DNA of 64,000 bases from Cerrena zonata. Taxonomy: Eukaryota > Basidiomycota > Agaricomycetes > Polyporales > Cerrenaceae. The notes below the pieces were generated by a model. That model ran no database searches. It saw only the letters and a program-made list of their open reading frames with translations, and was not told the DNA's origin. Shown here piece after piece: positions 1 through 10,114 of the stretch. The stretch lies in contig JASBNA010000037.1 in NCBI GenBank assembly GCA_038087015.1, positions 1 to 64,000 of the forward strand. The letters are read 5' to 3'. The stretch's first letter is position 1, and each line of letters begins with the position of its first letter. The position numbers were made by a program, and so were the translations under genes.

Positions 1-735
1 TTGAGAGCAAGGGATTTACGATATATGCGTCTCGGACGCACACTGGCTGTAGGGTAACATATTGATTTTGATATCATGAATATTTGATGCGTGTGGTCCA
101 AATGCGCGGTGCACGGACAGATTATTAGCCTTAAGAGTTAAGTGATGCTCCCATATGCGTCCCGGACGCACATTGGGGCGCGGGGTGGTCATGATTTAGC
201 CGAATTGAGGTGAGCGTGGCGTGCGTCCTGGACGCACACTGGCGCCACGCAACCATAATTCAGCCGCCTGTTGCAGATTGTATGTGAGTGTGCGTCCAAG
301 ACGCACACAGGTGCCGCGCACACGTAACTAACATGACAAAGACATATTTTTTTGAATGTTTTCACATGTTAATTACATGCGCTCGACAGTCGCACAGTGT
401 AATCCCCGCTGTGGCAATCTAATTCAACCGTGTTGATGATTAAGTGTGAGTGTGCGTCATGAGAGTGATTATCGTCATCCTAGACGGCAGAAGAAAATCA
501 TGATTAACCTTGGATAATATGACGATGTCCAGCTGTAGCTATGCAGCATGCATGCACATTGCAGACCCACAAATGATTCTCTCTGTGAGGTGGATATGGA
601 GGACTACGCTTGCCCCTCTCGTCTAAATAGCACGGTGCATATCATATCATTTTCATACATCATAAGAAAAACATATTACATAGGGGGGCATATAAATCAA
701 AAGAGTCAATGTTAGACGTCTCTAATGGGCAGCAC
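1..735. repeat. Non-coding stretch with four copies of the short TGCGTC...GACGCA palindrome
   Basis: No coding exon is supported here. The visible structure is four hairpin-forming palindromes at about 26-40, 156-170, 221-237 and 289-307. The outer arms TGCGTC/GACGCA are kept while the central bases vary (TCTCGGA, TCCCGGA, TCCTGGA, TCCAAGA). The right end is the region downstream of the minus-strand SNF2 gene that stops at 736. Confidence 0.75.
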
Positions 736-3700
736 TCAGCGCTTCCTTCCTAGTCTCTTCCTGTGTGAGTCCGGAGCCAGCTTCAACATCGTGGGTCCTT
801 TGGCTTTCTCTTGACTGAGAATGGCAGTAAGCGCGTCTCTCCTCTTGTCCCTCGGTCGAGAACGACCGCGTTCATCTTCATCACTGGACAATGTGTCTGA
901 TGGGGCTTTCCGCTTGGGCCCAGTAGGTGTATGCACTATAAGAAAGTCAGTGTACATATTTGAATAATAGGCTTAGAGACACACCTCCTATGGTACTAGG
1001 GCTGCCACTACGAATGGGGCTGTGATTAGGAGTAGGGCTGTCAAACCGGTACTCATCATCAAAGATTGGCGGAGTGGGATCCGCGATGGTCATCAAGAGA
1101 CATAGCTACGTTATCAGCTATCGGGTCATCCGGAAGGTGTGATGGTCGGCTTGTGGTTGTGGCATCCTCCATTCGAGGAATTCTTGCTTGCAGCCCCGAC
1201 AGAGAATCCAGTGATTGCTCGATGAGTATAGCAGGTGAGGTGAAAGAAGGCCCCGCGGGGAGCGTGGGGGATGTGTTCACCAGAGCAGTATTCGTACCCC
1301 TAGGACGAGGGGTGTAACTGTGGTTTGTTCTTCCAAAGGACGCTGGATAGCAGGATATTGTGACAGCACAGCTAGCGGTGCAGCGGGTGTTGTGGTAAAT
1401 TCCGAATGTGGGGGATTTAAGGCAGGAGAAGGGGCAGAAGGCGTTGTGGTAGGTCCTTCAGCTGATGTAGGAGCAGCTAGACCTGCAGCAGCAACTATTG
1501 CAATTGTTGCAGATGGACTGGTTGGAGATATTGTGGCAGGAAGCAGGGATGGAGTGTCTAAGGTAGATCCATGGAGAGGCGTCGGAATAGTGGGAACCAG
1601 TAATGGATCAGCTGTAACAGGAGCAGCCGGAGACAATGCGGTCACAGTATCAGCAGTAGCTGCAGCAGCGAGAGCTTTCTTGGTGATTTTCTTGCGTGGC
1701 GCTGGTGTGGTCGCTTACCCTTATTTTTGGACTGGGAAGGATCAGCTGTCGCTGTTTGGGCCTCAGTCGACACATTTGTTGAAGACTCGGCTGTCTCAGT
1801 TGATGTGGGACTAGCCTTCGCTTTGGTTTTCTTCTTGCTCTTTGAAGCCTGAGTGTTGTCTTGATCCTCGCATATTTGAGCTGCTTTCTTCGCTTTGGCC
1901 TTCCTCTTTCCCTTGGTCTTTGGGGTCTCATCTTCATCCTCGTCCTTATCGTTATCCTTGGCTAGCGCGTAATCAAAGTCGTCTTTCTGCAGGTTGTCCT
2001 CAATGTAATCTGGATGGAACCACTTCTGAAGCCCTTTGGGGGCTGATACAAAAGCTTTGAGCATCACGCCTTTGCCGAAGGCAATGTTGTTGAGAAAGAC
2101 ATCGGAGGTACCGCGGGCAACGAGTTGGTAAAAGACTACAGTCTTGGGCTGGTTCTGGCGCCACAAACGACCGCGCAGCTGGTTCTCATCTTGTTCAGAC
2201 CAGTTGACGTCCTGCCGATCAATGTCAGCGCGCGATCACAAGAGGAAAGGAATGCATACCAAAGACACGAGGATATTGGCGAATGGTAAATTTAGTCCTG
2301 TAGTGCCAACGATGGAAACGAGGAGCACGCGAGGACCGTCCACCCCGCTAGTACGGAACTGGTGAATAACCTTGGTGCGTCTCGCAACAGTCATTCCACC
2401 GTCGATCGAGAAGATACTGGATCTCGTGGACATTTAAGACCTACACCGGGATGAGGACTGCTCGATAGACCGGTGAGACTACGAAGCAGCACTTACTTGC
2501 TTGATATACCTTGTGTTAATGACAAAGGCTGAGTAGACCACAATCTTGTCACACGGTAGGTTTATCCTCTGTAGTGAGAGGCTCATCCGGTCCATCTACG
2601 AGTTCGCCGTCAACTGTGGTCATGGGGCTGCGAGCGTCAGATTTGAGATGATAGTGAGGACGCGCACAAGGGCGGCGAGTTTGGTGGAAGGGTTTAGCCT
2701 CCCAATCTCCTAGCGTATTGAAGGCGAGGGTTGGCTCACGCCCGGTGTGCAAGTCGGGATGCATGGCACCGTCTGCGGAAAGCGAGGTAGAAGTGCTGTT
2801 GATTAGGAGATGAGCAGAAGCAAGAGAATAAGAATACGTGCGTCCTGACGCACACCGGGCGCAGAGGCCTGACGGACACGGCGATGTATTGTGGGGGGCA
2901 GCAGCAGGTGTGCGTCCAGGACGCCACACCGAGTGCAAGAGAGCACAGAGAAGTTGCTGTCTCTTTGTATCACGGGGGCAGCAGCAGGTGTGCGTCCTGG
3001 ACGCCATACCTGCTCCTGCAACACGATGCTCGACTCAGATATGGAGATGACAAATCATAACATACCTGGCCTTCGGTTCGTTTGTTGACTGCTCTTCTTC
3101 TCAAATGCTGTCGTGATTTCGTCCAGCCCGTCTTGCTCAGTGGGCGTCAACGCTAGCTCCAGAGCAACATACTTGTAAGGTTTGATGTCGATAATCGACT
3201 TGCCGTTGTACGTCACTGAGTTGGAGTCCCTGCGAATAATGTGGCCTTCGAACATCGCTCGCATCTTGTTCATCCAATGCATACTGTACTGGGCGACGTG
3301 ATCCGGGATGTTGGCTTCCTCCTGCCCACGGAAGAAGTCCACGTTCCAGACGCCACGTTCATCCCGCTCGTTACGATCCAACCGACTCGCTTTGGTCATG
3401 TCACGGATCATCGTCTGGTAGTCCAATGCGTTATCGAATCCCTTGATCTCCATGAAGCGACCAATATGATAAAGATCCTGTCATCAGCATTATCAGCATA
3501 ATCAGCATATATACAGTCAACGATGGTCAAGTAAAGGGTGCATTACGTGGGGACGGGTGAGGACAGGAGATTGCCGACATGCCCACAAAGGCCGCGGCTA
3601 CATTGTCGCAAGCCCCAGACTGCCCAGTAGCTCTGACCAACGTTGCGTGCATTATGCACCTCGTCCACGCCGTAAAGAGCCATTTCCGCAGCGTCAAGAG

Positions 3701-5693
3701 AGTTGGACTACAGTCTCAATGACCTTGGGAGCATTATTTGGGCTTGTGGATGCATACTGCAGGCAATTAATTGCGTCGCTGGTCAGTGCCTTGGGTTCAC
3801 ATGGTCAGATGGATGATATCTGTGGAGATCTGGCCAAAAAAGCTTACCGTCATAGTGGCCAACACGATACGGTGGCCGGGTGCATGCTTTGACATGTGGA
3901 AGGTCGTGTGCCAGTAATCTGGCATCTTCAGCGCCCCTCGGTCATACAGCAACACATCGAAGCTTCCGCGTTTCAGATACCGATGAAGTTCAACTTCGAC
4001 CTGCGCCCTCAATGACAGGGGGACCACCAGCAAACAGGCCTCATCAGGAATGTTGTCATGTTCCTGGAACTTTTTACCCTCTATTGAACAAGATAGCTCC
4101 ATCAGCTTAGGCACAGTAACTGAACAAAAAAAACACACTGAATATGCCGGGAAATTGACCGGTATCCTGTTTAGTTTTGCGGTAGTATGCCAGAAGTGCA
4201 ATTACGCCGATGACTTGCAACGTCTTGCCAAGACCCACACCATCCATCAGGAGGATGGGTCCTCCGGCAAAAGCACTGTCCAGCATCTTAAGCATGCCTA
4301 CGAGCTGGTGCCAATGTGGACGGAGAAGCTTCCGATCGGGGTCATCGAGTGCTTCATTGTGAAGGGAATCATCAATCCAGGGATCGCGGATACCGACAGC
4401 ATCAATGTAGTTGTTAAAGTGAGGGAGAGTCCCATCGGGAGAGATACCTAAAAGGGCACAGATCGCCTCCGAATTCATGGTCTGATATTTCTCCACTCCA
4501 CTTTCCCAGTCCTTCAAGTCGATGCTGTCGAGTGTCAAGACGGGAATGTCAACCGAGTCTTTGGAGAGATTGATAATCTCCTCCGCGATCTCAGCATCCA
4601 TACGATCGACATCTTCTTGTTTGCTTAACAACATCAGAGATTGCCGAAGTGCGGGGCTTATCTCTGTTACAACGACAACTGTCAGATGTGAGAAAGATGA
4701 TGTGATAAACATGTACGTACTGTGGATTGTTTTGCCTTGCATATCAATCGAGAGGGCGAGGCGTATGTCTGTGAGCTTATCGCGATACTCATGAATCTGC
4801 GCCTGAGATTCAATATCACCGAATTGCCGATAATACTGCATCAATCTGCCACTTTTCTGCAGAAAGAGACGCAATGTTGCCATGTTGCGATCCGTGGTTT
4901 CGAATTCTACAGAACCAGATGATCAATAACAAATACAACATAACAAGGAGATGTGTAGGATTGTATACATACTATGCAGAGTCTCGGCGACCTCAATCGC
5001 AAGCTTGTCCATATTGACGCCATCACGACGGTATTTGGAGGTCATGGCATGCCATAAGTTCGATACCCAATAATCAATAGCTTTCCTGACCTCGGGGGTA
5101 GATTTAGACGATCCGGGCTTCTTGCCGCTCTCCCCAAATATGCTGTCCGCGATCAGGTCCTTGACCTCACCAAGGTCTTCTTCGAATATCTCAGGTAGCT
5201 GATGAGGGTATGAGTGTGCATCCGATGATGATGCAGGATTCGAACGTACGTTGCGACTACCGTGATCTGCAAGTATAGACTCGAAGGTTTTTTTGGAGTC
5301 CCGAAAACAGCGATGCATAGCGTCCACGAGTTTCCATTTCCCGTTGAAGGAGAGGTTGATCGCTTGGTTGTAAAGTTTTCTGCCTTCGGCGGTGTTATCA
5401 CCTTTAGCTCTGCTGAACTCCAGGCGTTCTGAACGTGTACGGATCTTGCAGAATGAGTCAACGTAACATTTGACCAGACTGCATTCTCGCTCTGTCCAGC
5501 CAAAGGGATGTTTCTGGGTAGGAGGGACAGCTTCCCAAGGGGGTTCAGCAAACCCTGTACGTTTTTGCCAGGTGGGCCATGACCAGGGTGCGTTAGGATC
5601 AACGGGAGTATTTACAGAGACAGTGCGTTGCCTGAATTCAGCAGTGATATTAAGCAAGCTTGATCCATAGCTGAAGGTAGGCATAGCAGACAC
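736..5693 (-). pseudogene. SNF2-family ATPase/helicase, paralog 1 (decayed)
   Basis: Multi-exon minus-strand gene, start near 5693. The N-terminal exon (5693-4980) carries the family pattern WSWPTWQ...FGWT. The next block (4883-4190) has the Walker A motif DGVGLGKT of SNF2 ATPases. Then come LLVVPLSLRAQVE (4100-3850), a block at 3453-3055, and a helicase C-terminal end with QLRGRLWRQNQPK (motif VI) near 2170-2140. A Lys/Glu- and Pro/Ala/Thr-rich tail runs to 736, with a last intron at about 968-918. The region matching the DEMH box of paralog 2 (about 3800-3500) is no longer readable in one frame: only fragments like HNARNVGQSYWAVWGL remain. Two more frame breaks lie in the tail (about 1650-1740 and 1290-1310). 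I read this as a degenerating copy of the gene at 14651-10115. Some breaks could be sequence errors. Confidence 0.7.
2836..3015. repeat. Hairpin-palindrome array inside an intron of SNF2 paralog 1
   Basis: Three palindromes (about 2838-2853, 2909-2927, 2989-3009). The last two are embedded in an 84 bp direct repeat that starts with GGGGGCAGCAGCAGGTGTG. They sit between the exon ending near 3055 and the next exon, the same intron position that carries such palindromes in SNF2 paralog 2. Confidence 0.75.
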
Positions 5694-6297
5694 GTTGACA
5701 GCGTCGGAAAGGATGTGTGGAGAATATTTGTATGGTCATGATTTACACGAGCTTTTAAGGGATTGCCTAGGATCGGACAAGCGAGTGCCAAATTGTTTGC
5801 ACCACTTAGCGGATGCCCAATGACTTGCTTCTCAAAGAAGAGATATTGTTTTGCCACCTTCGCGTCCTGAACTAGCATCAGGGACAGGATATCCTGAATA
5901 TTTCCCCGTCCTGCGTGGTTGCAGATAATGTTATGATATTACCAAGATGTGCGTGATGTGCGTCCAAGACGCACACCGGTGTATGGTGCCATCTGCATAT
6001 CGAGCACATGGATGGAGAACAACGGGTGCACCTAATATGGGGTATTGGCTGTTCCATGCGACTTAAGCTGCTGAACCCTAGCAACCGTACCTTGTACACA
6101 TCAGTTTCAATATCGGACCACAATGTTCCTGATGGAAGATCGTATGTTCCTAAACAGAGTGCATTGATATGTCGGCGTGATCTCTTAGGCTTAGCAGCAT
6201 AACACTCGGTCTATATATCTCAGACAACGGCTACAATTATATTGAGAAAGTCTCGTAAGAGAGACATACGGCAAGACATAGTTACAGGACTACCAAA
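5694..6297. other. Intergenic region between SNF2 paralog 1 and the small gene at 6298
   Basis: This is upstream of the minus-strand SNF2 gene and downstream of the minus-strand gene ending at 6298. One hairpin palindrome lies at 5958-5974 (GTGCGTCCAAGACGCAC). No exon could be supported. Confidence 0.6.
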
Positions 6298-7165
6298 CTA
6301 GTTGTGAGCGAGGACATGTGCCTTGCACTGATCGCGCAAATCAAGGAGATCGTCCTTCGTTGAGACGAGGCGAGTGGCCAACTCAGTGAGGTCGGCGAGC
6401 ACCGAGGCCAGCCCACTGTATTTTGGGTTCCATTTGTCCTCTTGCTTGAAGAGGAACTCGCTATATGCCTCTGCGGTGACTAGGCTTGCGTCAAACAGGA
6501 GGTAGGCCCTGTTTTTCTCCTGCCTCCGAACCCCGGCGAAGTCGGCTGCTTCCCACTGGTTCCAGATCTCCTTCCACTTGAGTACACGCTCGAGCATATT
6601 TGTCCCCGCCTCATGCATGAGCTTGAAATAAGCTGCATGTGCAACTGGAGCAAAGTCACCTCCCGGCAAAGGAGATAGTTACAAAAACATACCTCGTCCC
6701 GGGGTACGCGGATCGTCAGAACTTACGGCTTCTCTATCGGTGTATCGTTGCCTCGCTAAGCGTAGTATAAGTACATGAGACTTGATTATTGAGTAAACAG
6801 GACTCGCCTGTGGCATGGTCGATGCGCCTCCAAAGAGTAAAGGTGCCTTCCAACCTAGACCAGGCACCATCTTCTGTGAGAGATCATCGATCAACCGTTA
6901 GCCTGAATAGGTAAATCAGATGCAATTGAAACATACTCATAATACATATACTTTCCTCGAATTCGATAACTCGATCACAAGGCCTGTCAGACACATGGCG
7001 ATAGCGCACCATAAAGCCAGTGTGGTAGTCCCCAAGCACTGCTTCATCTGGTGCCTGATAGCTGTTCAGTAGGATGCACGTCTGAGAATGATGGGTGCTG
7101 CTTACCGGGTAATAGGACAAAAGCGGGCAGCTGTAACACTCGTCGATTGTTGAGGGAGGCTCCAT
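6298..7165 (-). CDS. Uncharacterised protein, left member of a divergent homologous pair
   Basis: Start ATG at 7165 (begins MEPPSTIDECYSCPLL), stop at 6298. Readable exons: 7165-7105, a 24 nt intron-like gap, 7081 to about 6953, about 6881-6813, and a last exon near 6660-6298 ending in HVLAHN. The region 6813-6660 is uncertain. The last exon has the pattern YFKLMHEAG..MLERVLKWKEIW...DFAGVRRQEKNRAYLLFDASLVTAEAY. The same pattern occurs in the plus-strand gene at 8324-9189 (FLRLCIEAAQHVVERVERWRRYW...NFGGIQTAERNRSLALYYAAVLATAKFA). The two are clear homologs placed back to back around a palindrome. I do not recognise the family. It is mostly helical, with no signal peptide or membrane segment seen. 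Confidence 0.6.
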
Positions 7166-7194
7166 GAGTTGAAGCCGACACACTGCTCACTGTC

Positions 7195-8260
7195 TCAAAT
7201 ATATCTCTGGTGGTTGTAAACTTTCCATTGCGCTGGTTAGGGGCTGATCTCGACTAGCCTGCGGACAAGACTAAGGAGCCCTTAGTGCGTGGGCCTCGAT
7301 GCGCGTTGGTAGGCCACGACTGGATTATAATCAATGAGTTATGAGTTCTAAGCTCTCCGTGAGTCAGGAAACGTACGGTCATCAGGGTATTTGGGTCGAA
7401 GAATCCCGCTCGGGAGCCAAGTGGGGCTTCTAACTCTCGGGACCGTGCTAATTAGACTTTTGAGTGACTCCAATATGAAATGATGTTTGGCATAATTGAA
7501 TACGTTCGGGAAGAAGTGTGATTGGATAAGGCCGAGACCGCGGGCTAGACAGAGGTCCGCATTTAGCCGAACGTCCGCCCTGGGGCAGGTGTGCGTCCTG
7601 GACGCACACCGCTCCCTGGTCCACCTGAATTTCTCGCAGATCGGGATCTGTGTGCCGCTGTGCGTCCTGGACGCACAGCGGGGTGCAGATCAGCTGGCCA
7701 GGAGGTATCGGTACATAGTACTGTGCAGGCGGGTATCCGTCCAGGACGCACAGCGGCACACAGATCCCTATCTGCGAGAAATTCAAGTGGACCAGGGAGC
7801 GGTGTGCGTCCAGGACGCAAAGCGGCACACAGATCCCGATCTGCGAGAAATTCAAGTGGACCAGGGAGCGGTGTGCGTCCAGGACGCACACCTGCCCCAG
7901 GGCGGACGTTCGGCTAAATGCGGACCTCTGTCTAGCCCGCGGTCTCGGCCTTATCCAATCACACTTCTTCCCGAACGTATTCAATTATGCCAAACATCAT
8001 TTCATATTGGAGTCACTCAAAAGTCTAATTAGCACGGTCCCGAGAGTTAGAAGCCCCACTTGGCTCCCGAGCGGGATTCTTCGACCCAAATACCCTGATG
8101 ACCGTACGTTTCCTGACTCACGGAGAGCTTAGAACTCATAACTCATTGATCATAGGCTTACCAACACGCATCGAGGCCTGCGCAATAACGAAATGAGCTC
8201 TTGACCAGCTCAATGGTAAGTTTACAACCACAAAAGATATATTTGAGAGACGGTGGGTGG
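7195..8260. repeat. Large inverted repeat (palindrome) between two divergent genes
   Basis: Bases 7330-7680 pair with 7800-8150 without any indel: pair positions sum to 15480, for example 7591-7610 with 7870-7889. Only isolated mismatches were seen. Outside the arms, similarity continues but is weaker and gapped (left TGTCTCAAATATATCT near 7190 and its reverse complement near 8250). The central ~115 bp hold a second, reordered set of units. Five short hairpin palindromes (7590, 7661, 7736, 7803, 7871) are nested inside; the three on the right are spaced 67-68 bp apart. Apparent reading frames here on both strands are mirror images of each other and are not genes. Confidence 0.9.
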
Positions 8261-8323
8261 GATCCCTAATACCGTATTTTACCTCCTCCACATCTCACCT
8301 CTCATCATATCCCTGCTTCAAGT

Positions 8324-9189
8324 ATGCAACACCCAACCACCGTCGAGGAATGCAGGGCTCTGCCCTTGGTCACCAACTACACTGTAAGTCGCACCTGCGT
8401 ATTGTCGACGATCGTCTGATTCATATATACCAGACTCCGGCCCGGGTTCAATGGGGCCCGGCATTGGTGTACAACGTATGCCTCGCCCGAGATCATGGCG
8501 ATTTCCTCCTCATCGTGGAGGAAGGCGCCACTCTCCAACGTAAGTGCCTCATGATAAACTCGCCCTATACAATTATTCATTTGTGCAGACAATGGAAGGA
8601 TCCAACGCCTCGAAGAGGCCTTTGCTTTCAGGAGGGTAATGCCCAACCTCATAGGTATGTTCTTACCCTTACGTATTAGTTTACACACTAACAGTACTTC
8701 AGGAAACGTCTATTACACTCAGGAAGCCAGACATTTGGGCGACTTGCGCCCTCCAGCACTTAGTATATCTCCATCTTCTATCGCAATTGACATTCTAACT
8801 GCCTCATCATAATAGTGGCTCACGCTAGTTTCCTGCGGCTCTGCATCGAAGCAGCCCAGCACGTCGTAGAACGAGTAGAGCGATGGAGACGGTACTGGGT
8901 AGCATTGCGAGAGCGGAACTTTGGCGGCATCCAGACCGCTGAGCGTAACAGGTCTCTTGCCCTGTACTACGCTGCAGTTCTCGCGACTGCCAAATTCGCC
9001 TCAGCTCTCGAGCTTGAGGCCACACGGATGATGCGCGAGGTGTCTGGAGTGGACTCACTATTGGCTGAGGTGCTGAGTAGCAGCGCTCACTTGAGGTGGG
9101 TATATGACAGGCTGCGCCCTGATATCGTCGAGCTGCTGGTCTGGATCTGGGCTCAAGACATTGACAATAATGTAGTTTTGTATACGTAA
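8324..9189 (+). CDS. Uncharacterised protein, right member of a divergent homologous pair
   Basis: Start ATG at 8324 (MQHPTTVEECRALPLV), homologous to the start of the gene at 7165. Exons run 8324-8380, about 8432-8538, 8588-8655, 8702 to about 8760, and 8815-9189, with short GT-AG introns that match the homolog's in position. The last exon has HASFLRLCIEAAQHVVERVERW and NFGGIQTAERNRSLALYYAAVLATAKFA. The protein is of unknown function and mostly helical. It looks intact, as every splice junction keeps frame. Upstream it shares the palindrome (7330-8150), so both genes of the pair have nearly the same promoter sequence. Confidence 0.65.
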
Positions 9190-10114
9190 ACCTTCTGTAC
9201 ATCTATGCTTTCAATATCGCAAGTCCCTCTGCTTCTTTTTGCGTGACTCTGAGATTGCAGAATATGCATGTGGTTGGTTGCCGAGTGGTCAGTCTTGGAA
9301 ATTATACTCACAAATATACTTGCAAATGATACACAGACGATAACGACACCTGTGCGTCTTGGACGCATACCCACCCCACACCACGTATCATCTGCAACTC
9401 TCAGAAAACCTCCGCTACAAATGAAGACTTAGTGACATCGTAAATTTATATGATCTCAATCCTATCCTGTCTACAGGTGTGCGTCCTGGACGCACACCGC
9501 TCACCGCACTTATCTGGTGTATGGTAGCCATTATAATTTGATTATTGTATTGAACTGTAGTCCTCGCTGTATCTCTCTCATGTACCTCTTCATCAGCGAC
9601 AGCAACTCTACACATCTTGAAGGCATATAACTAATCATCAATTTGTACTTTTTGTACTTGCATATGTAACGTCCTAAGACCAGCTTGAACAACATGAAAG
9701 TAACAACGTCTGAATCATTTTCATAAGATTCAAAGAGAATTGTGCGCAAAGCATAGGAAGTAACAAAAAGATAAGCATAGAAAGGGATCGCATAGTGAGC
9801 AGAAAGTAAAGACGTCCGAAAGTCGTGAATAAGCAGAGATGTCCGAAAATCATCAAAAACGTCTGGAAGCCGTGAATACGCAGAGATGTCCGAAAGTAAA
9901 CAAAAACGTCCGAAAGCCGTCAATAAAGCAAAAGCAAAAACGTCCGAAAGTCGTCAATAAAGCAGAGATGTCCGAAAATCATCAACAACGTCCGAGTAGA
10001 TACGAGTAGACTACGTAGTGTAGCTACTTACAAATGATATGGAAACTATGCATGATGCACAATTTCCGACGAGTGTCCTGGTTCCAACAATGTACGAAAA
10101 AAAGGCGGAGGAGT
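9190..10114. repeat. Non-coding region with two hairpin palindromes and a minisatellite
   Basis: Hairpin palindromes lie at 9351-9369 and 9478-9498. From about 9811 to 9995 a degenerate tandem repeat alternates CGTCCGAAAGTCGTCAATAA and GAGATGTCCGAAAATCATC, period roughly 45 bp, about four copies. No gene is supported. Open frames on the minus strand are by-products of the repeat. Confidence 0.65.

Noticed and set aside
1..735. Telomere or subtelomeric end
   Set aside because: No TTAGGG-type repeats were seen; proximity to a chromosome end cannot be judged from this window.
2549..3090. Open frames with VRPGRT / SRTHTC peptides
   Set aside because: These peptides are translations of the short palindrome inside an intron of SNF2 paralog 1.
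7448..8032. Two 178-residue frames on opposite strands with nearly the same sequence (CVLDAH and VRPGRT repeats)
   Set aside because: They are translations of the palindrome and its nested hairpins; both strands give the same peptide by symmetry, with no start or splice support.
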